64,000 bases of DNA from Erinaceus europaeus (lineage: Eukaryota; Chordata; Mammalia; Eulipotyphla; Erinaceidae). Positions 22,153 to 33,649 of the stretch are shown here, in pieces (the stretch's first letter is position 1; each line of letters opens with the position of its first letter). The translations under genes were made by a program, and so were the position numbers. The notes beneath the pieces are model-generated. The model was not told the origin of the DNA. It ran no database searches and saw only the letters and a list, made by a program, of their open reading frames with translations. The stretch is from NCBI RefSeq assembly GCF_950295315.1, contig NC_080162.1, positions 67,059,760 through 67,123,759 of the forward strand. Direction: 5' to 3'.

Positions 22153-22766
22153 GAATATACATTTAAATTTCTTCTTTGTCATTTCATGCCCGAGTAAATA
22201 AATGCTGAAAAACATTTGATTGTCTGGACTATCATAATGTATCCATTAACCTATTGAAGTAATGTTGACTATGGAGCACTACTACAGCATCTAAGTTGCA
22301 GAAGAAAATGCTAGATGGAGCAATGTGTGCTATGTGATTACTGCAGGATTTTTTGTACTTCAAGAGCTTTTATGTTTCTCAAAAGTCATGCTAGAACTAC
22401 TAATGATCATTGTCAGAGTTTCTTTAAAATACCAGTTCTTAGAGAATTCCTGAAGATGGAGTGTCAGAATTTGTGTTTTTGAAGCTCAGCCTTAAATTTA
22501 GGTGGAAAGAATTCTGTTTTTCTGATGAAGAGTTCATAAAACAACTAGAAGTATGTTGACTATAATGATGAAGGACTGAAAAATAAAATCAAAAGAATTC
22601 TCTATGATACTGAAAGTATGGTGTGAAGGTAGCTGTAGAGAGTATATATCACTGTCTTGAAAAGAACAGGACAACCAATTAAATGATTTTTCTAAATACT
22701 ATGCTAGGAGCAAAAGTTGTTCCCCATTACTACTACTTTGAAGGTTTTGTTAGAAGTAAATGTCTT
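22153..22766. other. Unannotated sequence
   Basis: About 0.6 kb, AT-rich, no supported gene or repeat. Confidence 0.35.
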
Positions 22767-22887
22767 GGGGGAGTGGGAGAGTTACCTTAATGGTTATGCA
22801 AAGAGACTCTCATGCCTGAGGCTCCATATGCCCTAAACACTATCCATAAACCAGAGCTGATCAGTGTTCTAGTTAAAAAAAAAAAAA
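22767..22887 (+). mobile_element. SINE-D copy
   Basis: GGGAGAGTTACCTTAATGGT, TATGCAAAGAGACTCTCATG, CCTGAGGCTCC, CCAGAGCTGATCAGTGTTCT and an A15 tail. Plus strand. Confidence 0.8.
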
Positions 22888-23045
22888 AGTGGAGGGTTCA
22901 GGTGGTGGTGCAGTGGGTTAAGCGCACATAGTACAGAGTGCAAAGACCATGCAAGTATCTGGGTTCAAGTCCAGACTCCCCACCTGCAGGGGGGTGGCTA
23001 CCAAGACCCAGTGATAACCCTGTAGGAAATTTAAAAAAAAAAGGA
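22888..23045 (+). mobile_element. SINE-A/B-type copy, internally deleted
   Basis: GGTTCAGGTGGTGGTGCAGT head, GGGTTAAGCGCACATAG, GGGTTCAAGTCCAGAC B box, CCACCTGCAGGGGGGTGGC, then directly the distal tail module CCCAGTGATAACCCTG. The CT-rich middle is missing. Tandem with the preceding SINE-D. Confidence 0.75.
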
Positions 23046-23199
23046 TCTGGACCCCCACTGAGTTCTTCCTCAAGGTTAGGACAAAAGCAAACACACAGAC
23101 AGGTAAGGAGAAAAATTTTGAAAGAGAAAACTAGTTACAACATGAATAACCTCTATGGGACCAGAAAGATGGCTTTATTTAGGGAAGGAAAAAAATAAA

Positions 23200-23575
23200 T
23201 AAATGTCATGATGCCAACCTGACTTCCCTGGACAGAGGACCTCAGCAATGTACACTGGAGCCCTGCCTCTCCAGAGCCTTGTCCCACTAGGGAAAGATAG
23301 GGACAAACTGGCCATATGGATCAACTTGCCATTGCCTATGTTCAGCGGAGAAGCAATTACAGACTCCAAACCTTCCACCTTCTGCACCCATAATGACCCT
23401 GGGTCCATGCTTCCAGAGGGATAAAGAGTAGGAGAGCTTTCAAGGGAGGGAGTGGGATGCAGAACTTTGGTGTTAGGAATTGTGTATAACTGTACCCCTC
23501 TTATCCTGTGGTCTTTTAATTTTTATTTTATAAATAAATGCTTTTTATTCTATAAATAAATTAATAAAAAATAAA
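23200..23575 (+). mobile_element. L1 3' terminal fragment
   Basis: Plus-strand L1 3' end: TTCCCTGGACAGAGGACC, CATTGCCTATGTTCAGCGG, GAAGCAATTACAGACTCC, CCTTCCACCTTCTGCACCC, TAATGACCCTGGGTCCATGC, TGTGTATAACTGTACCCCTC, ending in an A/T-rich tail with AAATAAATG. Homologous to 52310-52640. No coding sequence. Confidence 0.88.
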
Positions 23576-24237
23576 AATAAGTAATTGTCTTATAGCCAAA
23601 GTAACCAACTAAACACTATAGTGATTATAAGGATTTAAATAATTTGATAGCCACAGAGAAGTAACGTATCTGAAATGTTAAGAAACAAGATTCAAATATT
23701 GGCACATTACATTGAAGCATAGATAGCCATAGTCCCCTGATGCCTGACTTTATGATTTCCTCCCTTTCTTCTCCTCTTCCACTTCTTTTCCTTCCTTTTG
23801 TATCAGTACTGTATCATTTAAGAACTCAGTAACTATCATGCATTGCCTATTGTAACAAGTACGCTCAACCAGGTGCACCACCACCAGGTTCCAACATTGC
23901 CTGTTGTAAATAAGCTGTATATTAAGTATTTTTTTATTCCTCATTGCTTATTTCTGCAGTAGAAATGTCTAGCCAAAAAAGGGCATACAATCTTTCAGTG
24001 GCCCCAACATTCCAGTACTTAGCATACTACATGTGTAGTTAAATGCATAGCTAGGCATTTTATGTAAATGATTTCTGATTTTATTTCCTCTTTGCATAAT
24101 TCTGTAGTCAGGGGAGAAATCACATTCTGAGAATATATATATCTCTTACACAAAGACAGATTTGTACACATTTCTATTTCTTTTCCCTCTGTCTTCTAAA
24201 GTATCATCAGATTTTAGAACATGTATATTTTAAAAAT
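23576..24237. other. Mostly unannotated sequence
   Basis: Nothing firm. 23855-23890 (CGCTCAACCAGGTGCACCAC) looks like a minus-strand SINE-B head fragment; the rest is unassigned. Confidence 0.35.
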
Positions 24238-24425
24238 TTTTAACGCTTTATTTATTTATTGGTTAGAGGCAGCCAAAAAATTGAGAGGTTAGGGGGGAAT
24301 ACAGAGGGGACAGAGCTTCATCACTTGTAAAGATTTCCCTCTGCAGGTGGGGACTGGGGGCTTGAACCAGGGTCCTTGTACATTGTCACATGTGCACTCA
24401 GCCAGGTGAGCTACCACCCAGCCCC
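24238..24425 (-). mobile_element. SINE-B copy
   Basis: Minus strand: GGGGCTGGGTGGTAGCTCAC head, GGTTCAAGCCCC B box, CCACCTGCAGAGGGAAAT, and AATAAATAAATAAAG tail. Confidence 0.88.
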
Positions 24426-24896
24426 CTGAAAAAGTTTTAAGTGGAATGATCATAAGTTGGAATTATCTGCACTTGTCTTCCTTCAGCCAAACACCACTCA
24501 TACCAGTTTTTCTTTGAAAGTCATTATGTAGACCCTTTCAGACCTATGAGTTGATTTCCTCATCTGTTACCTTCACAGATTGCACTTTATATCTGTATCT
24601 AATTTTCATCACATTGATGAAGTAGTCTGTTAATATGACTATTATTTGTTATATTTTAGGGCCTGCTACATTCTAAATTCCTAGGGGCAGGAAAGGAGGG
24701 AGGAAAACAGAAAGAACTTAAAAATATAAGACATAGATAAATGAACTTCTAAGTAGGATTTTGACTGTGTTAAAATGGTGTTCCAACTTTGATTATGCAT
24801 GTAAATAATGAAATTTGTTAAATAAAATATGATTATTACTTGAAAATGCTTAATGAGATAATTTAAATATCATGCAACTTGCAAAGAAATTGTTAT
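24426..24896. other. Unannotated sequence
   Basis: No supported gene or repeat. Confidence 0.35.
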
Positions 24897-24911
24897 CTAC
24901 TTGGAAGTATT

Positions 24912-25193
24912 TTTTTAATATTTATTTATTTATTTATTCCCTTTTGTTGCCCTTGTTTTATTGTTGTAGTTATTATTGTTGTTGCTACTGACGTCATCGT
25001 TGTTGGATAGGACAGAGAGAAATGGAGAGAGGAGGGGGAGACAGAGGGAGAGAGAAAGATAGACACCTGCAGACCTGCTTCACTGCTTGTGAAGTGACTC
25101 CCCTCAGGTGGGGAGTGGGGGGGGGGCTCGAACTGGGATCCTTAAGCTTGTCCTTGCACTTTGTGCCATGTGCGCTTAACCTGGCCTGACTCC
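24912..25193 (-). mobile_element. SINE-A copy with target-site duplication
   Basis: Minus strand, GGGAGTCAGGCCAGGTTAAG head (middle of the head shortened), GTTCGAGCCCC B box, CAACAATAATAACTACAAC and AATAAATAAATAAATA tail. CTACTTGGAAGTATT (24897-24911) and CTACTTGCAAGTATT (25194-25208) are the duplication with one mismatch. Confidence 0.9.
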
Positions 25194-25208
25194 CTACTTG
25201 CAAGTATT

Positions 25209-25725
25209 GATGGTATGTCTGTAGAAGACTGACATTTCATTAGGAAGTTTCATGAATTCAATCATATGATCCTAATGATCATTCCAATACATGCATACTG
25301 TTATAAATATGATTCAAATGAAAAAGAAAAAATGACTTAAGATATGCAAATCACTATAACTGACAATAAAAATGTAGCTAGGATTTTACCTAAGTAGCAT
25401 TATGTTCACCATTAAAGTGAAAGGAGATAGCAGACAGAATCTAGCACTCCATTCTCCTTTTCCAGATGAAAAGTTGAGGGCTAAAAAGATTGGTCTAAAT
25501 TTTTGTAATTACTTCCATCTCTGTTTTACACCTTCAGTATTTTTTCTGTCTCCATAATGCATGTTATCTCATATATGAGTGCTTACCCAAATAAACACTT
25601 GGATGTACACTTGCATCATACATACATGTGAAACTGAGATTACAAACTATTTTCTGAAGAAACATACTACTTTCCTAAATGTTTTAAAATTCTCTCATCA
25701 GATAAAAGACTATTCAGTGTTAATA
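25209..25725. other. Unannotated sequence
   Basis: No supported gene or repeat. Confidence 0.35.
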
Positions 25726-25738
25726 GTCCCAGTTTTAG

Positions 25739-26079
25739 GGGACTGGACAGTAGCGCAGTGGGATAAGCGCACATGGCGCAAAGTGAAAGGACTGGAGTAA
25801 GGTTCCCAGTCCCCGGCTCCCCATCTGCATGGGGGTAGCTTCATAAGTGGTAAAACAGGTCTGCAGGTGTCTGTCTTTCTCCCTCTCTGTCTACCCCTCC
25901 TCTCTCCATTTCTCTCTGCCCCATCTAACAGCAACACCCTCTATAACAACAATAACAACCACAACAAGGGTGACAACAAGGGCAACAAAATGGGAAAAAT
26001 GACCTCCAGGAGCAGTGGATTCATAGTGCTGGCACCGAGCCCCATTGATAACCCTGGAGGCAAAAAAAAAAAAAAATTC
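25739..26079 (+). mobile_element. SINE-A copy, long-tail form
   Basis: Plus strand: GGGGACTGGACAGTAGCGCA, GTGGGATAAGCGCACATGG, CAGGTCTGCAGGTGTCTGTC, AACAACAATAACAACCACAA, then GACCTCCAGGAGCAGTGGAT, GCACCGAGCCCCATTGATAA, CCCTGGAGGC and A14. The short direct repeat CCAGTTTTA lies on both sides. Confidence 0.9.
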
Positions 26080-26156
26080 CAGTTTTAATAAAAATTACAA
26101 TTTTCATGTTCTCATTATGATAAATCTATTTAGGAAAATGCTTTAAAACATAATGT

Positions 26157-26235
26157 CTAAGGATACTGGCGGTAGAGCACCTGGTTGAGTGCACACATTG
26201 CAGCGCGCAAGGACCCAGGTCCCCACCAGCAGCAG
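26157..26235 (+). mobile_element. SINE-B head fragment joined to L1
   Basis: GGTAGAGCACCTGGTTGAGT, GCACACATTGCAGCGCGCAA, GGACCCAGGTCCCC: the 5' part of a SINE-B, stopping after the B-box region and abutting L1 sequence in the opposite orientation. Confidence 0.75.
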
Positions 26236-27438
26236 AATGATTTCTGATATATGACATTCTCACAGGGGTGAAATAGTAGTTCATTGTTGTCTTTATTTGT
26301 ATTTCTTTTACAGTCAATGATGGAACATTTTTTCATATGCCTGTAGGTCTTTGGGATCTCTTCTTTGATGAATATTCTGTTCATATCCTCTTCTCCCTTT
26401 TTGGATGAGGCCATTTGTGTTTTTGTTGCTGGAGTTTGGTGAGTTCTTTGTATGTTTTGGTTATTAGCCTTTTGTCTGATGTATGGTGTGTAAAGTTTGG
26501 CTCCAATTATGTAAAGGAATTTTGGGGGGATGCATGGTGGTTTCTTTTGCTGTGCAGGAGCTTTTAGATAATTTCATCTAGCCTGATGGATTTATTTTTG
26601 TTTTAGTCTTTCTTGCAATTGGCTTTATATAACTGGAGATGCCTAGAAAACTTATCTGGAAAAGAGTGGTGTCAATATTTTTCTCTGTGTATTAGAGAGT
26701 TTCTGGTCTAACTGAAGTTCTTGATGCATTTGAAGTTTACTTTTGTGTATGATGAAAGGTAGTGATTCAGTTTCATTCTGTTACACATTTTAACCCAATT
26801 TTCCCAACACCATTTATTGAAGATACTCATCTTTCTCCATCTAACAATTTGGGCTCCTTGTCAAAAATTACATATCTAAGATATAGGAATAGGGGCTTAT
26901 TTCTGGGCTCTAAATTTGGTTTCACTGGTCAGTGTGTCTGTTTCTGTTCCAGTACAAGGCTATTTTGATTACAATAACCCTGTAGTATAGTTTGAGATCT
27001 AGGAGTGGGATGCTCCCAGTTGTGTTCTTTTTCTCAAGATTTTATTGGCAAGTTCAAGGACTTTCTGGTTCCAGATAAATGTTTATATCTTTTGTTCTAT
27101 TCTCTTAAAAAAGAATGTGTGGCACACTTGATGGGGATTGTGTTAAGTTTTTATATAGCTCTAGGTACAATATTAATTTTTGTGATGTTAATTCTTCCAA
27201 TCCATGAACATAGAATATCTTTCCACTTCTTTGTATCTTTTGCTATTTCCTTGAATAGTAACACATAGTTTTCAGTATACAAGCCTTTCACTTCTTTTGT
27301 TATATTTATTCATAAATGTTTTATTATTTTATGTGCCACAGTAAAAATATCTGATTTCTTCTTTTCCTACTTAGTGTTTGCATAATGAAATGCCACTAAC
27401 TTTTATTTGTTACATTTGTAGGCTGACACTTTGCTAGA

Positions 27439-27723
27439 TTACCTGATAATTTCCAGGAGCTTCCTGCTGGATTCTTTAGGTGTTTCTACAAATACTGTCA
27501 TATCATCTGCAAATACTGAGAGTTTGAGTTCATCCCTTCCCATCTGTATTCCTTTGATTCCTTTCTCTTGCCTGGTTGCTATGGTGAGCATTTCCAGTAC
27601 TATGCTGAAGAGTAATGATGATAGTGGACAGCCCTGTCTAGTACCTGATCTGAATAGGAATGCTTTAAGCTTCTCCCCATTGAGTATGATAGCGGCTGTA
27701 GGCTTACCGATTATGGACTCCAC
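27439..27723 (-). pseudogene. L1 ORF2 reverse transcriptase remnant
   Basis: 94-codon open piece covering the RT region from GKPTAAIILNGEKLKAF through the FADDM catalytic motif to [11 protein letters not shown]. Flanking frames are broken. Confidence 0.85.
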
Positions 27724-28524
27724 TATCTTAAGGCATTTTCCATCTATTCCCTTTTTTATAGTGTTTTGATAATGAAAGGATGTTGGATTTTGTCAAAGGC
27801 TTTCTCTGCATATATTGAAAAAATCATGTGGTTTTTGGTTTTACTTTTAATGATGTGGTATCACTTGATTGATTCACATATATTGAACCAGACTTGCATT
27901 CCTAGAACAAATCCCACTTGATCATGATGAACAGTTGTTTAAATATACTGCTGTATCCAGTTGGATAGGATTTTGTTCAGAATTTTAGCATCTATGTTCA
28001 TCAGAGATTTCTTTGTTATTTTTGTGTCCCTATATGCGTTTAGCATCAGGGTGATATTGGCTTCATAGAAGATGAAAGGGAGTATTCCTGTGACCTCAAT
28101 CTTTTGGAAGAGGTTTCAAAGTAGAGATATCAACTGTTTCCTGAGATTTTATAAAGCCATCTGGTTCTGGACTTCTATTGCTGGATTTCAATTGACAGTT
28201 TAATAACTATTTTGATTTCTTTCTTTGTGGTTGGTCTGTTTATGTTCTGTAATTCTTCTTGGTTCAGTTTTAGAGAGTTAAATGTTTCTAGGAATTATTC
28301 CATTTCTTCCAGGTTATCTAGATTAGTGACATATCATACTAATAGAAATTTTCATAACAATTTGTATTTCTGTGGTGATATCTCCCCTATAATTTATATT
28401 TCTCCTTTTTTTTAAAAGTGAATCTAGCTAGGGGTTTTTCCATTTAGTGTACTTTTTTTGAAGAGCCAATATTTAGCTTCATTGATCTTTGTATGGTTCT
28501 CTTTTTTCAATGTTTTCTATTTAT

Positions 28525-28790
28525 TTATTTATTCCCTTTTTGTTGCCCTTGTATTATTGTTGTAATTATTATTGTTGTCTGTCTTCCTTGTTGGGTAGAA
28601 CAGAGAAAAATGGAGAGAGGATAGGAAGACAGAGAGGGGAAGAAAAAGATAGACACCTGCAGACCTGCTTCACTGCCTGTGAAGCCACTCCTCTGCAGGT
28701 GGGGAGCAGGGGGCTTGAACTGGGATCCTTACACCAGTCCTTGTGTTTTGCGCTAGGTATGCTTAACCCGCTGTGCTACTGCCTGATTCC
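28525..28790 (-). mobile_element. SINE-A copy in the old L1, with target-site duplication
   Basis: Minus strand. CAATGTTTTCTATTTAT (28508-28524) and CAATGTTATCTATTTAT (28791-28807) flank it. GGTTCAAGCCCCC region, CAACAATAATAATTACAAC and AATAAATAAATA tail. Confidence 0.92.
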
Positions 28791-29332
28791 CAATGTTATC
28801 TATTTATGCCCTAGTTTTAGTTATTTTAGTCCTTCTAGTTGCTTTAGGGTTCCTTTGTTCCTCTTCTTCTAAGTCTTTAAGATGTGCAGCCAGGCTGTTT
28901 ATTGAACTTTTTATTGTTCCCTAGTGTGTGATTTTGTAGCTATCAATTTTGCTTTAAGTACTGCTTTAGCTGTGTCCCAAATATTTAGTCAGCTCATATA
29001 TTCATTTTCATTTGATTCTAGGAACATTTGAATTTCTTCCTTGAGTTCCCCTTTGACCCAGTAGTTCTCAATCAGTGTATTTTTGAGTTTTCATATTTTG
29101 GGACTTTTACTAACTTTCTGTTTGTTTTTAAGTGTTCGTTTAATTCCACAGTGATCTGTGAAAATGCTTGGGATAATTTCAATGCTCTTGAATTTGTTGA
29201 TGCTGTCTTTGTGGCCTAATATATGATCTGTCTTTGTGAGTGTTCCATCTGGATTCAAAAGAATATTTACCAGTTTCTTGGGGTGTAGAACTCTGAAAAT
29301 GTCCAGAAGCTTTTATCTGTCTATCTCTTCAA

Positions 29333-29632
29333 CTAATTCTCTTGTTCCTTTATTGATTCTTTGCCTAAATGATCTAAGTATGAGAGTATGGTGTTGAAGT
29401 CTCCTAATATTACTGTATTACTGCATTTTTGCAGTTCTCTCGGTAAGTAGTTGACAGATTTATATGAGCCCTCATTGGGTCTGTATATGTTGATAACTGT
29501 TATGTCCTCTCGGTTGATTGAACGTCTAGGCACTATGTAATGCCCATGCATATCTTTTATTACTTTATTTATTTTAAAGTCTATTGTGTCAGAAATGAGA
29601 ATAGCTGTTCCTACCCCTGTTTTGTAGTTCAT
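29333..29632 (-). pseudogene. L1 ORF2 endonuclease remnant
   Basis: 99-codon open piece of the endonuclease domain with GTAILISDTIDFKINKVIKD, TVINIYRPNEGS and GDFNTILSYLD. Truncated before the C-terminal SDH motif. Confidence 0.85.
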
Positions 29633-30514
29633 TAGCTTGTATGATAGTTTTCTATCCCTTCACTCTGTGACTGTGTTTATCTTGTTTATGTAGGTGGGAT
29701 TCCTGCAGACAACATATGGGTGGTTGTGCTTTCTGATCCATCTTCCTACTCTGTGCCTTTTAATGGGTGAATTTAGGTCTTTGACATTCATTAGTATTAT
29801 TGATTTAAGGTATTTTAATACCATTATTCAATGCTTTTTTGTGTGTTCTGATATATGAGAGGTATTTTGGTGATGTTATTAATGTTTATAACTGGTCTTA
29901 TAGAACTTATTTTAGGGCAGGCTTGGTGATAGCTGACTCCTTTTAACTGTTGCTTGTATGAGAATATTTTTAATCCCTTCATTTAGTCTGAATTATGGTC
30001 TTCCAGGGTATACTATTCTTGGTTGAAAGCCCTTTTCAATGAGTTTTTGATAGATATCTTGTCATTCTCTTCTGGCTTTTAGAGTTTGTGTGGAGAAGTC
30101 TGATGACAGTATTAAGGGCTTTCCTTTGTGACTTTTTGCGTTTCTCTTGCAGCCTTCAGGGTCTTTTATTTATACTTACTACTTTCTATTGTAACTATGA
30201 TGTGCTTTGATGTCTTCAGGTCTGAGTTGATTCTTTTTGGGATTCTATGGGATTCTTTAATCTGATTGTCCTTTTTGTTGTTTAGAATGGGCACGTTTTC
30301 TTCTATTTTTCCCTAAGATGCTTTCTTCCCTTCCTCTCTTTATTCCTCAGGTAGGCCAATAATGCATATGTTACTTCTCCTGAGATTATCCCATATGTCT
30401 CTTTTATTGTTTTCTGTGTTTCTCAAACTCTTTTATTTTTCTTAGCACTTTTACTTCTTTCTTAGTTTTCTCTGTTTTCTGCTTCTCTATTCTGCTCTCC
30501 CTTCCCTCCCTATA

Positions 30515-30730
30515 GGCATCTGATAAAATGGTGAAGTAATAATGTAGGTTCACAAGATTCAGAAGTTTAATCCAGGTGTTTCTATTTATCCCTATCTCCC
30601 CCTTCCCTCTCAATTTCCATGTGTCTATAGGAACAAAAGAAAGAAAAGGGGAAAGATGTCCATTGGGAGTGGTGTATTTGTTATACAGACACTGCATAAA
30701 GTCTCAGCAATAACCATGGTGGCAGTAAAA
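30515..30730 (+). mobile_element. Probable SINE-B-like fragment
   Basis: CCTATCTCCCCCTTCCCTCT, CAATTTCCATGTGTCTATAG, then GGAGTGGTGTATTTGTTATA and AGTCTCAGCAATAACCATGG: body and distal tail module of a long-tail SINE, 5' part missing or diverged. Confidence 0.6.
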
Positions 30731-30749
30731 ATTAATCAAAAAATTAATA

Positions 30750-30960
30750 TGGGTTGAGGAAACAAAATTGTTCTGTAAAAGACTTTTATGCCTATGGCTC
30801 TAAGGTACCAAGTTCAATCCCCAGCAAAACTATCAGCCAGAGCTGAGCAGGGCTCTAGCCATTCCTCCTCTCTCTCTCTCTTTCTCTCTCTCTCTATCTC
30901 TGTGTTTGTGTGTATGAGTGTGTCCATCTTTCACTCATTAAAAAATAAAAAAATAAAGTA
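30750..30960 (+). mobile_element. SINE-D copy
   Basis: GACTTTTATGCCTATGGCTC, AAGTTCAATCCCCAGC, CAGCCAGAGCTGAGCAGGGC, CT and GT dinucleotide runs (30865-30925) and ATAAAAAAATAAAG tail. Confidence 0.75.
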
Positions 30961-30964
30961 CTAA

Positions 30965-31620
30965 AAAATGCTTCTGCTCTGTGAAAACATTGTTAAGGGA
31001 ATGAAAGGACAAATTACAGATTATGAGAAAATACTTGCAAAACATTTATCTGATAAATGATTCATTCCAGAATAAACAGAGAACACTTAAAACTCAGCAG
31101 TAAGAAAATAAACAAGTCAATTAAAAGATGGGCAAAAAACCTGAACAGATACCTCAATAAAAAAAGATATACAGATAGAAAGTAATGTATGAGAGAATGT
31201 TTCACATTATATGAGATGCAAATTTAAAAAATGAGATAACCATCATACAGCTATTTGGTTAAAATTGATGGGGAAAGTTTTGACAGTACTAAACAGTGGC
31301 CTAGATGAGAAATTCTTATCTATTGTTGAACATGGCTATAATATGTAACAGCTCATTGAAATATACTTTGTCCGTTTTTATAAAGATAATAATAGCTTAC
31401 CATATCTCCAGATATCATATCAACTGAATTATATAGTCAACAGAATTAGGCATTGTTAGAACCAATCTGAAAACTTATATCTCTGCAAAACCTGCACACA
31501 AACTTTCACAGAAGTTTAGATAATAACTATTTTAACAATAGAGAAGATTGGATACTTAGTAGATAGGAATTAAGCATATATTATATTTATCTCTGAACCC
31601 TATCTATAAGTCTACAACTA
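30965..31620 (+). mobile_element. Ancient L1 ORF2-end fragment
   Basis: TTCTGCTCTGTGAAAACATT, GAAAATACTTGCAAAACATT, TATCTGATAAATGATTCATT, AAACTCAGCAGTAAGAAAAT and AAAGATGGGCAAAAAACCTG follow old mammalian L1 ORF2 order on the plus strand. Strongly diverged. Confidence 0.75.
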
Positions 31621-31654
31621 TCCCCTGTTTTAAGATTTATTTGTTTATTAATTT

Positions 31655-31790
31655 TTTAAATTTATTTTATATATAGACAGAGTATAGCAGAGCATTGCTG
31701 CAGTACCTATAGTGATGGGGACTGAACTTGAGACCTTATACTGAAAAGCCCTATGCTCTATTGCTGCACAATTTCCCAGGCTGCTATTCT
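31655..31790 (-). mobile_element. Old SINE-E-like copy
   Basis: AGCAGAGCATTGCTGCAGTA, GGGACTGAACTTGAGACC (B-box side) and CTCTATTGCTGCACAATTTC in reverse orientation. Diverged. Confidence 0.5.
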
Positions 31791-31794
31791 GATT

Positions 31795-32150
31795 TTTTTT
31801 TTCCCTCTAGGGTTCCTGGGGCTTGGTACTAATACTACAAATCCACTGTTCCTGGAACTGGCAGTCATTTCTTTCTTTTTTTTTTTTTTTGTCTTTGTCT
31901 TCCACCTTCCTTCCTTCCTTCCTTCCTTCCTTCCTTTCTTTCTTTACTTTTCTATTTTTGGATAAGACAGAGAGAAATTGATATGGGAGGGGAAGATAGA
32001 AAGATAGACACCTACAGACTTGCTTCAGCATTTGTAAAGCAACCCTCCTGCAGGTGAGGATCTGGGGTCTCAAACCAGGATCCTTGGATGGGTTCTTGTG
32101 TTTTGTACTATGTGAGCTTAACCCAGTGTGCCACCACCTGGCCCTGCTAT
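31795..32150 (-). mobile_element. SINE-A/B long-tail copy
   Basis: Minus strand: CAGGGCCAGGTGGTGGCACA head, TTTGAGACCCC, GCAACCCTCCTGCAGGTGAG body in plus view, distal tail module AGGAACAGTGGATTTGTAGT. An expanded TTCC tandem run (31905-31945) and a T18 run lie within the tail region. Confidence 0.8.
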
Positions 32151-32283
32151 CCCAAAATTTTAAAGGTTTAATGAACATAAAAAATAAAATATGTAGTGGA
32201 AGATAATAAAGAAAAAATCATTGTTATATTTCTTAAATCAGACTTACAATATTTTTATCTAGCAATATTTTATTTTTATAAGA

Positions 32284-32430
32284 CAAATGGCTGTAAGATA
32301 ACAAAGTTTTTATGCAAAAATACTTTCATATGTGAGGCATCAAAGGTACCTGGTTCAATTCCCAGCATGACCAAAAGCATGGATTTAACAGTGCTCTGGT
32401 AAAAATTAATAATAATAAAATAAAATTAAA
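32284..32430 (+). mobile_element. SINE-D copy, diverged
   Basis: TTTTTATGCAAAAATACTTT, CATATGTGAGGCATCAAAGG, TGGTTCAATTCCCAGCATGA, CAGTGCTCTGGT and an ATAATAATAAAATAAAA tail. Confidence 0.7.
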
Positions 32431-32924
32431 AATATCTATAGAGATTGAAGTATTGCACGAATTTCTATTTATTTGCATTAAAGAAGTTAGGTAGCATTTT
32501 CCATGTCTTCTGTTTTTTTCTTAGGCTTACCAATACTTTTCTCATTTTCTATCAGGTTGTTTCTATTTGTTTTGGAAGATTGTGTTAGGTATTTTGACTA
32601 CAAAGTCTTCCATGGCTATGTTCATTTTTAATACAAATATCTTTTACCAGTCTGGATCTCAGCTTTATTCATGGAATTACTTTGCTTCCACAGATTTTAT
32701 TCATTTTACTGTCATCAATTTAGCATTTATTTCTTTAGTGATTTGTGAATTATATCTTGTTTATGAAATTGCACTTTATTTCATGACTATCAAGGGGTAG
32801 TCCTCTGTATAACATTTTAAAAAGCATTATTTTGTTATTTCCATTTAGAATGTACTCTATTTAAAAGTCATTTTGTGTGATATGTGGGATTATAAAGGAG
32901 TTTTAGTTCACATATTTTATCACA
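32431..32924. other. Unannotated sequence
   Basis: No supported gene or repeat. Confidence 0.35.
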
Positions 32925-32938
32925 TCAACTGATTTGTA

Positions 32939-32981
32939 CTGTGTGCGCTTTAACCAGTGTGCTGCTGTGTGGCCCCTAATG
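32939..32981 (-). mobile_element. Tailless SINE head insertion with target-site duplication
   Basis: A 43-bp insertion that, on the minus strand, is only the first part of a SINE (AGGGGCCACACAGCAGCACA then CTGGTTAAAGCGCACACAG). It has no B box, body or A-rich tail. It is flanked by the 14-bp direct repeat TCAACTGATTTGTA (32925-32938 and 32982-32995). Confidence 0.8.
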
Positions 32982-32995
32982 TCAACTGATTTGTA

Positions 32996-33299
32996 ATGCC
33001 ATTTCTGGCTTAGATCAGATAACCATATCAGTACATGTGAGTCCATTCCTTAAATAACCATTTTGTCATTGACCTAGTGTATACACTAGTACCACATTTA
33101 AATATTGCCTATAAAGATAGTTCATATACTTAAAACTGCAGCCATCATTGATGCTCATATATGACAAAACAAGAAACTTGTTATCTTGTCAGATTCACCT
33201 TATGAAGTCTTTTACATAGTAGATTTAGAATATATTTACAAGATCTGGGACAAATATAATACTAATTTTATTGTTTGGGCAATTAATAATTTTATGTAA
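32996..33299. other. Unannotated sequence
   Basis: No supported gene or repeat. Confidence 0.35.
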
Positions 33300-33460
33300 G
33301 GGAGATAATTAAATGCTAGAGCACAGGACTTGTAATTCTGAAGCCCCAGAGGTCTGTGTTCAATTTCCAGTAATATCACATGTATAGTGATGTTGTGCTT
33401 TGCATTCTAGCTCTCTCTCTCTCTCTCATTCTCTATCTCATAAAATAAATATATCTTTGA
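33300..33460 (+). mobile_element. SINE-C/D-like copy
   Basis: GGGAGATAATTAAATGCTAG, GAGGTCTGTGTTCAATTTCC, ATCACATGTATAGTGATGTT, a CT run and ATAAAATAAATATATC tail. Diverged. Confidence 0.65.
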
Positions 33461-33566
33461 GAAATTCAAGAAAATCCTAAAATTACACACTATAATTGTA
33501 CAGTTAATTTGTGATTTCAGTTGGAAATATATTTATACATTATTTTATTGTTAACATTAACTTTTG

Positions 33567-33613
33567 AGTACAGAGTAACACATGTGCCCTACTTAATGAG
33601 CTACCACCAGACC
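33567..33613 (-). mobile_element. SINE-E head fragment
   Basis: CATGTGCCCTACTTAATGAG followed by CTACCACCAGACCC is the reverse complement of a SINE head. Confidence 0.5.
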
Positions 33614-33649
33614 CACATGGAAGGCTTTTTCTTTTAACATAACCGTTAT

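Larger units (their letters stand above)
26236..30512 (-). mobile_element. Old L1 retrotransposon lacking both ends
   Basis: Minus-strand L1 of an older subfamily than the 14-22 kb element. The order runs from the ORF2 C-terminal region at 26236 through the RT (27440-27770), the endonuclease (29330-29700) and into ORF1 (30000-30510). The RT segment on the minus strand contains [15 protein letters not shown] and VFADDMTVFVETP. The endonuclease remnant contains GTAILISDTIDF and NTVILGDFNTILSYLD. Many stops and indels. The 3'UTR and 5'UTR are absent. Interrupted by a SINE-A at 28525-28790. Confidence 0.9.
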
